Below are positions 50,964 through 60,912 of a stretch of DNA of 64,000 nt, one piece after another. Source of the DNA: Herbaspirillum sp. GW103 (GTDB lineage Bacteria; Pseudomonadota; Gammaproteobacteria; Burkholderiales; Burkholderiaceae_D); NCBI RefSeq assembly GCF_000261365.1, contig NZ_AJVC01000006.1:806001-870000 (forward strand). Reading direction: 5' to 3'. Within the stretch, counting starts at the first letter, position 1; every line of letters starts with the position of its first letter. The position numbers and the translations under genes were made by a program. The notes below the pieces were generated by a model that worked only from the letters and a program-made list of their open reading frames with translations, made no database searches and was not told where the DNA came from.

Positions 50964-52379
50964 ATGAACACTTTCCTGATCAGGAACCTGCAGGCCATCA
51001 TGACCGGCCTGCCCGGTGAGGCTGCGCGCCACGCCGGTCCGGACATCCGCGTGAGCGACGGCGTCATTGCCGCCATCGGCCGGCTCGATGCGCTGCCGGG
51101 TGACAGCGTGATCGATGCCAGCGATTGCGTGGCCTATCCGGCCTGGGTCAATACCCACCATCATTTGTTCCAGTCGCTGTTGAAGGGGGATCCGCTGGGC
51201 ATCAATGCCACGCTCACGCCCTGGCTGGCGGCCACGCCCTATCGCTATCGGGCCAGGTTCGATGCCGAGCTGTTCCGCCTGGCCGCGCGCATCGGCATGG
51301 TGGAATTGATGCGCTCGGGTTGCGGCACGATTGCCGATCACAATTACCTGTACTACCCCGGCATGCCCTTCGATACCTCGGAGATTCTCTTCGAGGAGGC
51401 CGAGCGACTGGGCCTGCGTTTCGTGCTGTGTCGGGGGACGGCGACCCGCACGCGGCAGCTGGAAGCGGAGTTGCCCAGTGCCCTGCGACCGGAGAGCCTC
51501 GATGCTTTCCTCACCGATATGCAGCGCCTGGCGCGGCGCTTCCATGATCCCGCGCCCGCATCGATGCGGCGCGTGGTGATGGCGCCGACCACGCCGCTCT
51601 ATTCGGCGGCGCCCGAGGAAATGGGCGAGATCGCCAAGGCGGCCCGCGCAATGGGTTTGCGCCTGCACAGCCATCTCTCGGAGACGGTCGGCTACCAGGA
51701 CAGCGCACAAGCCATGCACGGCTGCCGTCCCGTGGAATTCTGCGAACGCATTGGCTGGCTGGGGCCGGACGTATGGTTTGCGCACCTGGTCAAGCTCGAT
51801 CCCGAGGAAATTGCCTTGCTGGGAAGTACCGGAACGGGCATCGCCCATTGCCCGCAAAGCAACGGTCGGCTGGGCAGTGGCATTGCCCCGATTCGCGCGC
51901 TGGAGGCGGCGGGCGTGCCGGTATCGATCGGCGTGGATGGTGCTGCCTCCAACGAGGCTGCCGACATGATCTCGGAAACCCATGCCGCCTGGCTGATGCA
52001 GCGCGCGCGGCGTGGACAGGAGGCGATACCGGCCGTGCGCGGCGGCCATTTCGAAGGAGGGGCCGACGAGGCGACGGTGGAAGATGTGGTGCGCTGGGGG
52101 AGCACCGGCGGTGCGCGCGTGTTGGGGCTGGACGGACTGCAGGGGCTGCAGGTCGGTCAGCAGGCTGACATCGTCCTGTACCGGCTGGATGATCCGCGCT
52201 ATTTCGGCCTGCATGATCCGGCCATCGGGCCGGTGGTCTCGGGTGGGCGACCTTTCCTGAAGGCAATGTGGGTCGGTGGTCGCGCCGTGGTGAGCGATGA
52301 CCTCATTGCCGGCGTGGATCTGACCGAGTTGGCAGCGCAAGCGCGGCAGGCCGTCAGAAAGATGCTTTGTAGCAACTAA
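50964..52379 (+). CDS. Amidohydrolase, 8-oxoguanine/guanine deaminase-like
   Basis: The 471-residue TIM-barrel amidohydrolase starts at 50964 (MNTFLIRNLQAIMTG) after AAGGAG. Metal ligands are H65-x-H67 in WVNTHHHLFQ, a His in LRLHSHLSET, a His in WFAHLVKLDPEE and an Asp in IGVDGAASNEAADM. The sequence resembles Pseudomonas Pa0142-type 8-oxoguanine deaminases (SGCGTIADHNYLYYPG, HCPQSNGRLGSGIAPIRALEAAG). It would deaminate an amino-heterocycle, which supports a purine-type substrate for the whole cluster. Confidence 0.87.
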   Translation: MNTFLIRNLQAIMTGLPGEAARHAGPDIRVSDGVIAAIGRLDALPGDSVIDASDCVAYPAWVNTHHHLFQSLLKGDPLGINATLTPWLAATPYRYRARFDAELFRLAARIGMVELMRSGCGTIADHNYLYYPGMPFDTSEILFEEAERLGLRFVLCRGTATRTRQLEAELPSALRPESLDAFLTDMQRLARRFHDPAPASMRRVVMAPTTPLYSAAPEEMGEIAKAARAMGLRLHSHLSETVGYQDSAQAMHGCRPVEFCERIGWLGPDVWFAHLVKLDPEEIALLGSTGTGIAHCPQSNGRLGSGIAPIRALEAAGVPVSIGVDGAASNEAADMISETHAAWLMQRARRGQEAIPAVRGGHFEGGADEATVEDVVRWGSTGGARVLGLDGLQGLQVGQQADIVLYRLDDPRYFGLHDPAIGPVVSGGRPFLKAMWVGGRAVVSDDLIAGVDLTELAAQARQAVRKMLCSN

Positions 52380-52386
52380 GGGCCGT

Positions 52387-52416
52387 GTAAAGGCGGCTGC
52401 TTGCGGCCGCCTTTAC
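52387..52416 (+). terminator. Strong hairpin after the amidohydrolase gene
   Basis: GTAAAGGCGGC (52387-52397) and GCCGCCTTTAC (52406-52416) form a perfect 11-bp stem 8 bp after the stop. There is no T-run, so it is a likely but imperfect terminator of the cluster. Confidence 0.6.
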
Positions 52417-52471
52417 GGGCGCTTGCCCATGAGCCGCATGGGATCCCGGCCAAAACTGCTAAAATGCCGGG

Positions 52472-53233
52472 ATGATCAAGAGACGCAATTCTCCCTTCAG
52501 TTTCTCAGCCGAGGATTTCGACGAATCCGTGGATTCCTTTGGCGCCTTCGACCCGTTCCATTCCGACTCCAGCTCCCGCGATGCCGCCTCCGCCGATGAC
52601 GGCAAGCAGGCGGAGGGGGAGGACGCTGCCTCCGAGGAGGCTCGTCCGCCTCTGGAGCTGGACCTGACCGACCATTTCCTGATCGCCATGCCGTCCATGC
52701 TGGACCCGATCTTCGGCGGCACCGTGGTCTATCTGTGCGAACACAACCATAACGGCGCGCTGGGCGTGGTCATCAACAAGCCCACCGACATGACCATGGA
52801 CGTGCTGTTCGACCGCATCAACCTCAAGCTGGAAATCCGGCCCGACACCCCCGATGCCATGCCCGAGCTGTATCGCCGCCCGGTCATGTTCGGCGGTCCG
52901 GTGCAGGTGGAGCGCGGTTTCGTGCTGCATTCGACCTCGGAGAAATATTCCTCGACCCTGCAGGTCACCGATGAAGTGGCGCTGACCACCTCCAAGGACG
53001 TGCTCGAAGCAGTCGCCCATGGGGACGGCCCGCAGCGCGTGCTGGTGACGCTGGGTTGCTCGGGATGGAGCCCCGGCCAGCTGGAAGGCGAGATCGGTCG
53101 CAATGGCTGGCTCACTGTCAAGGCCGACCCGTCCATCATCTTCGAGTTGCCTGTGGAGGAACGCTTCACGGCGGCACTGGCGCTGCTGGGCATCGACCCG
53201 GTGATGCTGTCTGGCGATGCCGGACGGGCCTGA
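52472..53233 (+). CDS. yqgE: YqgE/AlgH family protein with acidic N-terminal extension
   Basis: The 253-residue protein carries the YqgE core from about residue 65: LTDHFLIAMPSMLDPIFGGTVVYLCEH, NGALGVVINKP, FGGPVQVERGFVLHS and LGCSGWSPGQLEGEI. The first ~60 residues are a Ser/Asp/Glu-rich tail (DSFGAFDPFHSDSSSRDAAS) not found in typical family members of about 190 residues. Function is unknown. It overlaps ruvX by 17 bases and heads a run of coupled genes. Confidence 0.9.
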   Translation: MIKRRNSPFSFSAEDFDESVDSFGAFDPFHSDSSSRDAASADDGKQAEGEDAASEEARPPLELDLTDHFLIAMPSMLDPIFGGTVVYLCEHNHNGALGVVINKPTDMTMDVLFDRINLKLEIRPDTPDAMPELYRRPVMFGGPVQVERGFVLHSTSEKYSSTLQVTDEVALTTSKDVLEAVAHGDGPQRVLVTLGCSGWSPGQLEGEIGRNGWLTVKADPSIIFELPVEERFTAALALLGIDPVMLSGDAGRA

Positions 53234-53633
53234 GGAGCAGGAACGCTTGGACACCATCCTGGCCTTCGACTTCGGCTTGAAGCGTATCGGCGTGGCCGTG
53301 GGCAATACGGGCCTGAAGCAGGCGCAGCCGCTGGCGGTGATCAGCGAAGCGACCAACGACGGTAAGTTCGCGGCCATTGCGCGCCTGATCGCGGAGTGGC
53401 AACCGGCGCGCTGCGTGGTTGGCCTGCCCCTGCATCCGGACGGCGCCGAGCATGAGATGAGCGTGCGCTGCCGCCGCTTTGCCAACCAGTTGCACGGCCG
53501 CTACGGACTTGAAGTCACGCTGGTGGATGAACGCTACAGTTCGGCAGTGATCCAGCACCAGCGCGGCGAGCAGATCGATGACCAGGCTGCCGCCATCATT
53601 TTGCAGCAATACTTTGACGACGCACATTCATGA
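53217..53633 (+). CDS. ruvX: Putative Holliday junction resolvase / pre-16S rRNA nuclease YqgF
   Basis: The 138-residue RNase H-fold protein shows ILAFDFGLKRIGVAVG (first Asp), 'CVVGLPLHPDGAEHEMSVRCRRFANQL' and LVDERYSSAVIQHQR with the catalytic Glu, then DDQAAAIILQQYFD. YqgF/RuvX enzymes process the 5' end of 16S rRNA and may act on junction DNA. It lies between yqgE and pyrR with overlaps on both sides, a conserved order in Burkholderiales. Confidence 0.93.
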   Translation: MPDGPEEQERLDTILAFDFGLKRIGVAVGNTGLKQAQPLAVISEATNDGKFAAIARLIAEWQPARCVVGLPLHPDGAEHEMSVRCRRFANQLHGRYGLEVTLVDERYSSAVIQHQRGEQIDDQAAAIILQQYFDDAHS

Positions 53634-54142
53634 GCACAACACCTTCCCAGCTTGATGCAGAAGCGCTGTACCAGACCCTGGTGCAGCAGATCCAAGCCGG
53701 CCTGCAGGGCGCAACCGAGGTTGCGCTGGTGGGCATCCACTCGGGCGGCGCCTGGCTGGCCGAACGCCTGGCGGCTGAACTGGGCCTGGGCGAACGCCTG
53801 GGCTTCGTCGATGTGTCCTTCTATCGCGACGACTTTTCCGAGAAGGGCTTGCGCGCCGATGTGAAGCCCAGCCAGATTCCCTTCGATGTCGAGGGGGCTA
53901 CCATCCTGCTGGTCGACGACGTGCTCTATACCGGTCGGACCACGCGTGCGGCCATCAACGAACTGTTCGACTATGGTCGCCCGGCGCGCGTGCTGCTGGC
54001 GGCGCTGGTAGACCGCGGTGGTCGCGAGCTGCCCATTGCCGCCGATTTCGTGGCGACCTCGGTTGAACTCACCAAACAAGAAAACCTGCAACTGCAACGC
54101 GCCGACGACGGCCGCTTCTCACTCACGGTGGTCCATGCTTAA
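53630..54142 (+). CDS. pyrR: PyrR-type phosphoribosyltransferase
   Basis: The 170-residue protein has the PRPP-binding signature [23 protein letters not shown] near residue 90 and [15 protein letters not shown]. It is of the PyrR uracil phosphoribosyltransferase/regulator family. In this group of bacteria it may mainly be an enzyme, since no attenuator is visible before pyrB. Its start overlaps ruvX by four bases and its end overlaps pyrB by eight. Confidence 0.93.
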   Translation: MSTTPSQLDAEALYQTLVQQIQAGLQGATEVALVGIHSGGAWLAERLAAELGLGERLGFVDVSFYRDDFSEKGLRADVKPSQIPFDVEGATILLVDDVLYTGRTTRAAINELFDYGRPARVLLAALVDRGGRELPIAADFVATSVELTKQENLQLQRADDGRFSLTVVHA

Positions 54143-55094
54143 TCCCCAACTCAACAAAAACGGCGAACTGCAACACCTGCTGACCATCGAGGGTCTGCCG
54201 CGCTCGATCCTGACGCACATCCTCGATACCGCATCGTCCTTCGTCAGCATCGGTGACCGCGAAGTCAAGAAGGTGCCGTTGATGCGCGGCAAGAGCGTCT
54301 TCAACCTGTTCTTCGAGAATTCCACGCGCACCCGCACCACCTTCGAGATCGCCTCCAAGCGTCTGTCGGCGGACGTGATCAATCTCAACATCCAGGCTTC
54401 CAGCACCAGCAAGGGCGAGTCGCTCCTGGACACCATCGACAACCTGGCGGCCATGCACGCCGACATGTTCGTGGTGCGTCATGCGCAATCGGGCGCGCCC
54501 TTCCTGATCGCCAAGCACCTGATCGATACGAAGCAGTCGCACGTCCACGTGGTCAACGCCGGTGATGGCCGCCACGCGCACCCGACTCAGGGTCTGCTGG
54601 ACATGTACACCATCCGTCACTACAAGAAGGACTTCACCAACCTGCGTGTGGCCATCGTGGGCGATATCCTGCACAGCCGCGTGGCCCGTTCGGATATCCA
54701 CGCGCTGACCACCCTGGGTGTGCCGGAAGTGCGCGCCATCGGCCCGCGCACCTTGCTGCCCAGCGGCCTGGAGCAGATGGGCGTGCGCGTCTTCCACAAC
54801 ATGGAAGAGGGCTTGAAGGATGTGGACGTGATCATCATGCTGCGCCTGCAGAACGAGCGCATGAGCGGGGCCTTGCTGCCCTCGGCGCAGGAGTTCTTCA
54901 AGAGCTATGGCCTGACACCGGAACGTCTGGCCCTGGCCAAGCCGGATGCCATCGTCATGCACCCTGGCCCGATGAACCGTGGTGTGGAAATCGATTCAGC
55001 CGTGGCCGATGGTGCTCAGGCCGTGATCCTGCCGCAGGTGACCTTCGGCATCGCCGTGCGCATGGCGGTCATGAGCATCGTGGCCGGCAATTGA
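54135..55094 (+). CDS. pyrB: Aspartate carbamoyltransferase catalytic subunit
   Basis: The 319-residue enzyme joins carbamoyl phosphate and aspartate in pyrimidine synthesis. It contains the carbamoyl-phosphate loop [19 protein letters not shown], '[14 protein letters not shown]', [22 protein letters not shown], '[14 protein letters not shown]' and [12 protein letters not shown]. No pyrI regulatory gene follows; instead a pyrC' lies 64 bp downstream, as in Pseudomonas-type ATCase that needs an inactive dihydroorotase partner. Confidence 0.97.
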   Translation: MLNPQLNKNGELQHLLTIEGLPRSILTHILDTASSFVSIGDREVKKVPLMRGKSVFNLFFENSTRTRTTFEIASKRLSADVINLNIQASSTSKGESLLDTIDNLAAMHADMFVVRHAQSGAPFLIAKHLIDTKQSHVHVVNAGDGRHAHPTQGLLDMYTIRHYKKDFTNLRVAIVGDILHSRVARSDIHALTTLGVPEVRAIGPRTLLPSGLEQMGVRVFHNMEEGLKDVDVIIMLRLQNERMSGALLPSAQEFFKSYGLTPERLALAKPDAIVMHPGPMNRGVEIDSAVADGAQAVILPQVTFGIAVRMAVMSIVAGN

Positions 55095-55158
55095 ATCCCA
55101 GGCTGACGACGACTATCCCCGCGACGTTTTGAACGATCCGTTAAGAAGACAAGAACTG

Positions 55159-56445
55159 ATGAAACTGCATATCAAGAACGGCCGCCTGATCGACCCGGCC
55201 AACGGCATCGATGCCCAGCAGGATGTGTATGTGGCCGCCGGCAAGATCGTCGGTGTGGGCCAGGCCCCGGCCGACTTCGTGGCCAACAAGACCATCGACG
55301 CCACCGGCCTGATCGTGGCCCCCGGCCTGGTGGACCTGTCGGCGCGCCTGCGCGAGCCCGGCTACGAGTACAAGGCCACGCTGGAGTCCGAGATGCAGGC
55401 CGCCATCCAGGGCGGCGTGACCAGCCTGGTCTGTCCGCCCGATACCGATCCGGTGCTGGACGAACCCGGCCTGGTGGAAATGCTCAAGCACCGCGCCCGT
55501 TCGCTGAACCAGGCGCACGTCTATCCGCTGGGCGCGCTCACCGCCGGCCTGAAAGGAAAGGCGCTGACCGAAATGGCCGAGCTGACCGACGCCGGCTGCA
55601 TCGGCTTCTCGCAAGCCGAAGAGCCCATCACCGATACCACGGTGCTGCTCTCGGCGCTGCAGTATGCCAAGACCTTCAACTACACCGTCTGGCTGCGTCC
55701 GCAGGACCCGCACCTGGGGCGCTCGGGTATCGCCCACAGCGGTCCGGCCGCCTCGCGCCTGGGCTTGTCGGGGGTGCCGGTGATGTCGGAAACGATTGCG
55801 CTCTACACCCTCTTTGAACTGATGCGCGCCACCGGCGCCCGTGTTCACCTCTGCCGCATGTCCTCGGCGGCGGGGCTGGAGCTGGTGCGCCAGGCCAAGA
55901 GCGAAGGACTGCCGGTGACCTGCGACGTGGGCGTACACCATATCCATCTGTGCGACCTCGACATCGGCTTCTTCGATTCCAACGCCCGCATGACGCCGCC
56001 ACTGCGCTCGCAGCGCGACCGTGAAGCGATTCGTACCGCCTTGCTGGATGGCACCATCGATGCCGTCTGCTCCGACCACACCCCGGTCGATGACGACGAG
56101 AAGCTGCTGCCCTTCGGCGAAGCCTCGCCGGGCGCCACCGGCCTGGAGCTGCTGCTGTCGCTGTCGCTGAAGTGGGCGCTGGAGACAGAAGGCGAGGGCA
56201 AGGAAGTGCTGTCCAAGGCCATCTCCAAGGTCACCCACCGCGCCGCCAAGGTGGCGGGCCTGAAGGCCGGCAATCTGGCCGTGGGCAGCGTGGCCGACCT
56301 CTGCCTGTTCGATCCGAACATCCTGTGGAAGGTACAGGGTTCCGCCCTGGCCAGCCAGGGCAAGCACACCCCGTTCCTGGGCTACGAGTTGCCTGGCGTG
56401 GTCAAGGCGACCATCGTGTCGGGGCACATTGCCTTCGAGCGTTGA
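55159..56445 (+). CDS. Dihydroorotase-like non-catalytic subunit PyrC'
   Basis: The 428-residue protein starts at 55159 (MKLHIKNGRLIDPANG). It is a dihydroorotase homologue, but the metal motif HxHLREPG is replaced by DLSARLREPG, so both first His ligands are lost. The later ligand in VHLCRMSSAAG is also changed, although VGVHHIHLCD keeps a His. It should therefore be inactive as a hydrolase and act as a structural partner of PyrB in a large ATCase complex, as known for pseudomonads. A catalytic pyrC must lie elsewhere. Confidence 0.92.
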   Translation: MKLHIKNGRLIDPANGIDAQQDVYVAAGKIVGVGQAPADFVANKTIDATGLIVAPGLVDLSARLREPGYEYKATLESEMQAAIQGGVTSLVCPPDTDPVLDEPGLVEMLKHRARSLNQAHVYPLGALTAGLKGKALTEMAELTDAGCIGFSQAEEPITDTTVLLSALQYAKTFNYTVWLRPQDPHLGRSGIAHSGPAASRLGLSGVPVMSETIALYTLFELMRATGARVHLCRMSSAAGLELVRQAKSEGLPVTCDVGVHHIHLCDLDIGFFDSNARMTPPLRSQRDREAIRTALLDGTIDAVCSDHTPVDDDEKLLPFGEASPGATGLELLLSLSLKWALETEGEGKEVLSKAISKVTHRAAKVAGLKAGNLAVGSVADLCLFDPNILWKVQGSALASQGKHTPFLGYELPGVVKATIVSGHIAFER

Positions 56446-56560
56446 TATTGTGACGTTTGATTTTCACTTGATCGATGCTTGTCTTCGGGCAAGTGCGTTC
56501 TTGATTTTCGATTAAGCGGTTTTTTCGTCGACCTCGACCTGATCACGATCCGACTACGCC

Positions 56561-57361
56561 ATGTTCGTTTTTCGTCTGCTGCGCCTGATCGCACATCTCT
56601 TCAAGGGCATGGCGGTGTGCGCCTTCCTGTTCCCGTTCACTTCCGAGAAGGGCCGGGAGGCGCATATCCGGCGCTGGTCACGCAAGCTGTTGCGCATCTG
56701 CGGTATCGAGGTGCGTATCGACAGCCCGTTGCCTATCCCGCGTTCGCTGCTGGTATCCAATCACGTGAGCTGGCTCGATATCTTCGTGGTCAATTCGCTG
56801 CAGCCTTGTCGCTTCGTGGCCAAGTCGGAAATTCGCGGCTGGCCGCTCATCGGCTGGCTGTGCGCCAAGACCGGGACCATCTTCATCTCGCGCGGCAAGG
56901 CCAGCGATGTGCGGCGCATTTTCAAAGGTCTGGTCGAGAGTATCGAAAAGGATGAACACGTGGCCTTCTTTCCTGAAGGCACGACGGCGGCACAAGGGAC
57001 GCTCTTGCCCTTCCACGCGAACCTGTTCGAGGCTGCCATCGATGCGAGAGCACCGGTGCAGCCGTACGCGCTGCGGTATGTGGATGCCGGGGGCAAGCTG
57101 CATGGTGCGGCTGACTTCATCGGCGAGATGTCCATTGCCGAGAGCATCGTCACCATCCTCAAGGCGCGCGGCATGAGGGCCGAACTGAAGCAATTGCCGC
57201 TCATCAGCACCGAGGGTGCGCATCGGCGCGACCTTGCGCGCACGGCACGTGAAGTCATTGCCACGGGTTTGGGCTATTCTCTGGAGTCGCTCAGCCCGGC
57301 CGGCGTGCCTGCGGGCACGGCACCTGGAACAGCGCCCGATCCTCAAGTCGCACCGCACTGA
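56561..57361 (+). CDS. 1-acyl-sn-glycerol-3-phosphate acyltransferase (PlsC-like)
   Basis: The 266-residue protein has an N-terminal membrane helix ([18 protein letters not shown]), the HxxxxD-type motif as [10 protein letters not shown] near residue 66, 'GTIFISRG' and [16 protein letters not shown] (motif III). It transfers a second acyl chain in phospholipid synthesis or acts on a related lipid. The C-terminal ~25 residues ([20 protein letters not shown]) overlap the convergent apaH gene by 71 bp. Confidence 0.9.
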   Translation: MFVFRLLRLIAHLFKGMAVCAFLFPFTSEKGREAHIRRWSRKLLRICGIEVRIDSPLPIPRSLLVSNHVSWLDIFVVNSLQPCRFVAKSEIRGWPLIGWLCAKTGTIFISRGKASDVRRIFKGLVESIEKDEHVAFFPEGTTAAQGTLLPFHANLFEAAIDARAPVQPYALRYVDAGGKLHGAADFIGEMSIAESIVTILKARGMRAELKQLPLISTEGAHRRDLARTAREVIATGLGYSLESLSPAGVPAGTAPGTAPDPQVAPH

Positions 57362-58133
57362 GTTGTCCGCCCCAGACGCAGCCTGTATCGAGAGCGATCA
57401 GGTTGGGGCGCATCAGTAGTCCCAACGTGGACCAGTGCCCGAAGACCACGGTCACGTCCTCGGTACGTCGTCCCGGCACCTCGAACCAGGGCATCAAGCC
57501 GTCCGGCGCTGCTGCCGCACCTTCCTTCACCGAAAAATCCATGGTCCCGTCCGCCTGGCAGAAGCGCAGGCGGGTGAAGGCATTGATGATGCAGCGCAGG
57601 CGGTCGTGGCCGACGAGCTCATCGGACCAGCGTTCGGGCTGGTTGCCGTACATGTGACGCAGGAAGACCATCCACTGGTCGCTGCGCAGCATGGTTTCCA
57701 CTTCGTTGGCCAGGGCCAGGGCCTGGTGCAGATCCCATTGCGGCAGCACGCCGGCGTGGACGATCAGGTGGCCCTGTTGGTGGATGGCCAGGGGCCGGTG
57801 GCGCAGCCAGTCGATGAGCTCTTGGCGGTCGGGGGCATTGAGGATGTCATCCAGGGTATCGTCGCGATGCGCGGGTCGGATACCGCAGGCCACGGCCAGC
57901 AGGTGCAGGTCGTGATTGCCCAGAACAGCCCGGGCGCGCTCGCCCATCTGCATCACGGTGCGCAGGGTTTGCAGGGATTGGGGGCCGCGGTTGATGAGGT
58001 CGCCGGCGAAGATGAGCTGCTGCTGGTTTTCTTCCGGAATATTGGCCAGCAAGCGCTGCAGCGGCGTATTGCATCCCTGCAGGTCACCGATGACGTAGAC
58101 ACGCGAATCCGAACGAGCGTGGCTGTTCATCAT
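57291..58133 (-). CDS. apaH: Symmetrical bis(5'-nucleosyl)-tetraphosphatase ApaH
   Basis: The 280-residue phosphoesterase cleaves Ap4A to two ADP. It has the metallophosphatase motifs [39 protein letters not shown] and [10 protein letters not shown]. Length is normal. It overlaps plsC tail to tail, and lies one base after rfbA on the minus strand, so it could be read from the polysaccharide operon. Confidence 0.95.
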   Translation of the reverse strand: MMNSHARSDSRVYVIGDLQGCNTPLQRLLANIPEENQQQLIFAGDLINRGPQSLQTLRTVMQMGERARAVLGNHDLHLLAVACGIRPAHRDDTLDDILNAPDRQELIDWLRHRPLAIHQQGHLIVHAGVLPQWDLHQALALANEVETMLRSDQWMVFLRHMYGNQPERWSDELVGHDRLRCIINAFTRLRFCQADGTMDFSVKEGAAAAPDGLMPWFEVPGRRTEDVTVVFGHWSTLGLLMRPNLIALDTGCVWGGQLSAVRLEDRALFQVPCPQARRPG

Positions 58134-58134
58134 T

Positions 58135-59010
58135 TTATTGAACGAGGCGCATCAGGTATCGACCGTAATCAGTCTTGACCAGAGGGGCCGCCAGTTTCAG
58201 GATATGTTCGCGATCAATCCAGCGATTGAGGAAGGCAATTTCCTCCGGGCAGCACACCATCAGTCCCTGGCGTTGCTGTACCGAGGCCACGAAATTAGCG
58301 GCATCAAGCATGCTGCTGTGGGTGCCGGTATCCAGCCAGGCATAACCGCGTCCCAGTATCTCGACGTCGAGCAGTTGATGTTCGAGGTAGAACTTGTTGA
58401 TATCAGTGATTTCGAGTTCACCACGAGCAGAGGGACGTATGGAGGCTGCCACATCGCACACCTGCTTGTCATAGAAGTAAAGCCCCGTGACGGCATAGTT
58501 GCTCTTGGGGACCGTCGGCTTCTCCTCAATGCTGAGGGCGCGCTGCTGTTTATCGAATTCGACGACGCCGTAACGTTGAGGATCCTGAACGTGGTAGGCG
58601 AACACACTGGCGCGATCGACGCTATCGCGGGCACGCTTGAGCATCTGAGTAAGTTCGTTTCCGAAGAAGATGTTGTCACCCAGGATCAGAGTACTAGGAT
58701 CCCCGTCGATGAAGTCCTTGCCAATCAGGAAGGCTTGCGCCAGTCCATCCGGCGAATCTTGCACAGCGTAACGCAGATTCAGGCCCCATTGACTACCATC
58801 ACCCAGCAGATCCTCGAAACGCGGTGTGTCCTGAGGTGTGGAGATGATGAGCACATCCCGGATACCGCCCAGCATGAGGGTGCTCAGCGGATAGTAGATC
58901 ATCGGCTTGTCGTAGACCGGCATGAGCTGCTTAGAGACCGATTTGGTCATCGGGTACAGGCGTGTGCCACTACCACCTGCGAGGATGATGCCTTTGCGTA
59001 CTTGGGTCAT
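58135..59010 (-). CDS. rfbA: Glucose-1-phosphate thymidylyltransferase
   Basis: The 291-residue enzyme makes dTDP-glucose. Visible are [32 protein letters not shown] (nucleotide-binding loop), [49 protein letters not shown] and '[19 protein letters not shown]'. Length is typical of RfbA/RmlA. It follows rfbB by two bases and supplies the substrate for RfbB. Confidence 0.96.
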   Translation of the reverse strand: MTQVRKGIILAGGSGTRLYPMTKSVSKQLMPVYDKPMIYYPLSTLMLGGIRDVLIISTPQDTPRFEDLLGDGSQWGLNLRYAVQDSPDGLAQAFLIGKDFIDGDPSTLILGDNIFFGNELTQMLKRARDSVDRASVFAYHVQDPQRYGVVEFDKQQRALSIEEKPTVPKSNYAVTGLYFYDKQVCDVAASIRPSARGELEITDINKFYLEHQLLDVEILGRGYAWLDTGTHSSMLDAANFVASVQQRQGLMVCCPEEIAFLNRWIDREHILKLAAPLVKTDYGRYLMRLVQ

Positions 59011-59012
59011 GG

Positions 59013-60071
59013 TTATTTTCCGTATTGCTGATCAATCCACGTGCGGTAGGTGCCACTGGTTACATTTTCTACCCAGTCCGCATGGTCAAGATACCAGCGT
59101 ACCGTTTTTCTGATTCCGGTTTCGAAGGTCTCTGCCGGTCGCCATCCGAGTTCGCGCTCAAGTTTGCCGGCGTCGATGGCGTAGCGACGATCATGCCCAG
59201 GGCGGTCGCTCACAAAGGTAATCTGTCTCGAATAGGCTTGCCCATCGGCACGTGGTTGCAGTTCATCTAGCGTCGCACACAGCGTCCGTACCACATCCAG
59301 GTTCGCCTTCTCATTCCAGCCGCCTACGTTGTAGGTTTGCCCGGTGGTGCCGGCTTCCAGTACCCGGCGAATCGCACTGCAATGGTCGCTCACGTAGAGC
59401 CAATCGCGGATCTGCTGGCCGTCACCGTAGATGGGAAGGGGCTTCCCTTTGAGTGCATTGTGTATGCACAGCGGGATCAGTTTCTCCGGGAAGTGGTAGG
59501 GACCGTAGTTGTTGGAGCAATTGGTGGTCAGTGTAGGCAGACCGTAGGTATGGTGGTAAGCGCGGACCAGGTGGTCGCTCGCGGCTTTGCTTGCTGAATA
59601 CGGACTATTGGGCTCGTACGGATGGGTTTCAGTAAAGGCTGGAGCACTCTTCTCCAGCGATCCGTAGACTTCGTCGGTGGAAACGTGCAGGAATCGGAAC
59701 GCTGAGGCCGCCACCCCGTCCAGTGCCTGCCAGTATTGCTTCACGGCCTCCAGAAGGCGCTGGGTGCCGACCACGTTTGTCTGCACGAAGGCTTCGGGAC
59801 CATGAATGCTACGGTCCACATGCGATTCGGCTGCAAAGTGGACCACTGCGCGGGGCCGGTGCTGCTCCAGCAGGCGCTTCAACAACTTTGCATCGGCGAT
59901 ATCGCCATGCACGAATAGATGTCGTGCATCCCCCTTGAGCGAGGCCAGGTTGGCGAGATTGCCTGCATAGGTAAGCAGGTCGAGATTGACGACCGGTTCA
60001 TCGCAAGTAGCGAGCCAGTCGAGTACGAAGTTGCTACCGATGAAGCCGGCGCCGCCAGTGACTAGGATCAT
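59013..60071 (-). CDS. rfbB: dTDP-glucose 4,6-dehydratase
   Basis: The 352-residue SDR enzyme turns dTDP-glucose into the 4-keto-6-deoxy sugar. It has the NAD motif [53 protein letters not shown], the YxxxK pair in [22 protein letters not shown] and '[17 protein letters not shown]'. It is the usual partner of RfbA. rfbC and rfbD are not in the window, so the final sugar is unclear. Confidence 0.96.
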   Translation of the reverse strand: MILVTGGAGFIGSNFVLDWLATCDEPVVNLDLLTYAGNLANLASLKGDARHLFVHGDIADAKLLKRLLEQHRPRAVVHFAAESHVDRSIHGPEAFVQTNVVGTQRLLEAVKQYWQALDGVAASAFRFLHVSTDEVYGSLEKSAPAFTETHPYEPNSPYSASKAASDHLVRAYHHTYGLPTLTTNCSNNYGPYHFPEKLIPLCIHNALKGKPLPIYGDGQQIRDWLYVSDHCSAIRRVLEAGTTGQTYNVGGWNEKANLDVVRTLCATLDELQPRADGQAYSRQITFVSDRPGHDRRYAIDAGKLERELGWRPAETFETGIRKTVRWYLDHADWVENVTSGTYRTWIDQQYGK

Positions 60072-60125
60072 GAAGTTCTTATGTCGAGAAGAGGTGAAGG
60101 ATTCGGGCCAATGTCCGCTGCCTTG

Positions 60126-60893
60126 TCAACGGATGACAAGTTCGAGCAGCTTGAGAGGATATTTGGAAAGGATCTTGAGCATGTTGGTGCGCAGCCCGTT
60201 TTCGCGGCAAGCTCGTAGCACTTCCCGGTTGAGGCGGATCTTCGACTTAATACCGCCGGTGCTGGCGCCTCCAGTCTGCATGCGCACGAATATTGTGGAA
60301 AAGTGGCGATAGCGCAGGTCTGTGTCATGAAAGGCGCGCAAGATGAATTCGAAATCCCCTGCGATCCGATAGCTGGTCTTGAACCGTCCAACGCGCTCTA
60401 TGACGGAGCGGCGCAAGAATAGAGCGGGATGCGCGGGCTGCCAGCCCCAGGCCAGGCGTGCTGGATGAAAACGGTCCGAGCGATAGCGACGCACGATGCG
60501 TTCCGGATTGTCAGCATGAAAGAATGCCACATCGCCGAGCAGGGCTTCTAGGTGGTGCTCCTGCATCTGTTGCGCGACCTCTGCAAGTGCGCCTGGCCAT
60601 GCGTAATGATCATCGGCATTCAGGAAACAGATGATATCGCCGCTCGCATGTGCCAGCCCTTTGTTCATCGCGTCATAGATACCCTGGTCTGGCTCGCTGA
60701 TGATCTTGGCCAGATGCGGGCCGAATTTCTCGATGATTTGCAGGGTGCCATCAGTGGATCCTCCATCAATGACGATGTGTTCGATCAATGGCCAGCTTTG
60801 ATCTGCCACCGATCGCAAGGCCTTTTCGAGGGTGGATGCGCTGTTGTAGCAAACGGTGATGACCGAAATCCTGAGTGACTTAGGGGTGTTCAT
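60126..60893 (-). CDS. Family 2 glycosyltransferase
   Basis: The 255-residue enzyme starts at 60893 (MNTPKSLRISVITVCYNSA). GT2 features are ISVITVCYNSASTLEKALRSV, HIVIDGGSTDGT, 'GIYDAMNKGLAHASGDIICFLNADDHY' with the DD metal site, and the acceptor region RIAGDFEFILRAF. It probably transfers a sugar during O-antigen or exopolysaccharide assembly; donor and acceptor are unknown. Confidence 0.9.
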   Translation of the reverse strand: MNTPKSLRISVITVCYNSASTLEKALRSVADQSWPLIEHIVIDGGSTDGTLQIIEKFGPHLAKIISEPDQGIYDAMNKGLAHASGDIICFLNADDHYAWPGALAEVAQQMQEHHLEALLGDVAFFHADNPERIVRRYRSDRFHPARLAWGWQPAHPALFLRRSVIERVGRFKTSYRIAGDFEFILRAFHDTDLRYRHFSTIFVRMQTGGASTGGIKSKIRLNREVLRACRENGLRTNMLKILSKYPLKLLELVIR

Positions 60894-60912
60894 GTGCTGG
60901 GACTTGAGGGCA

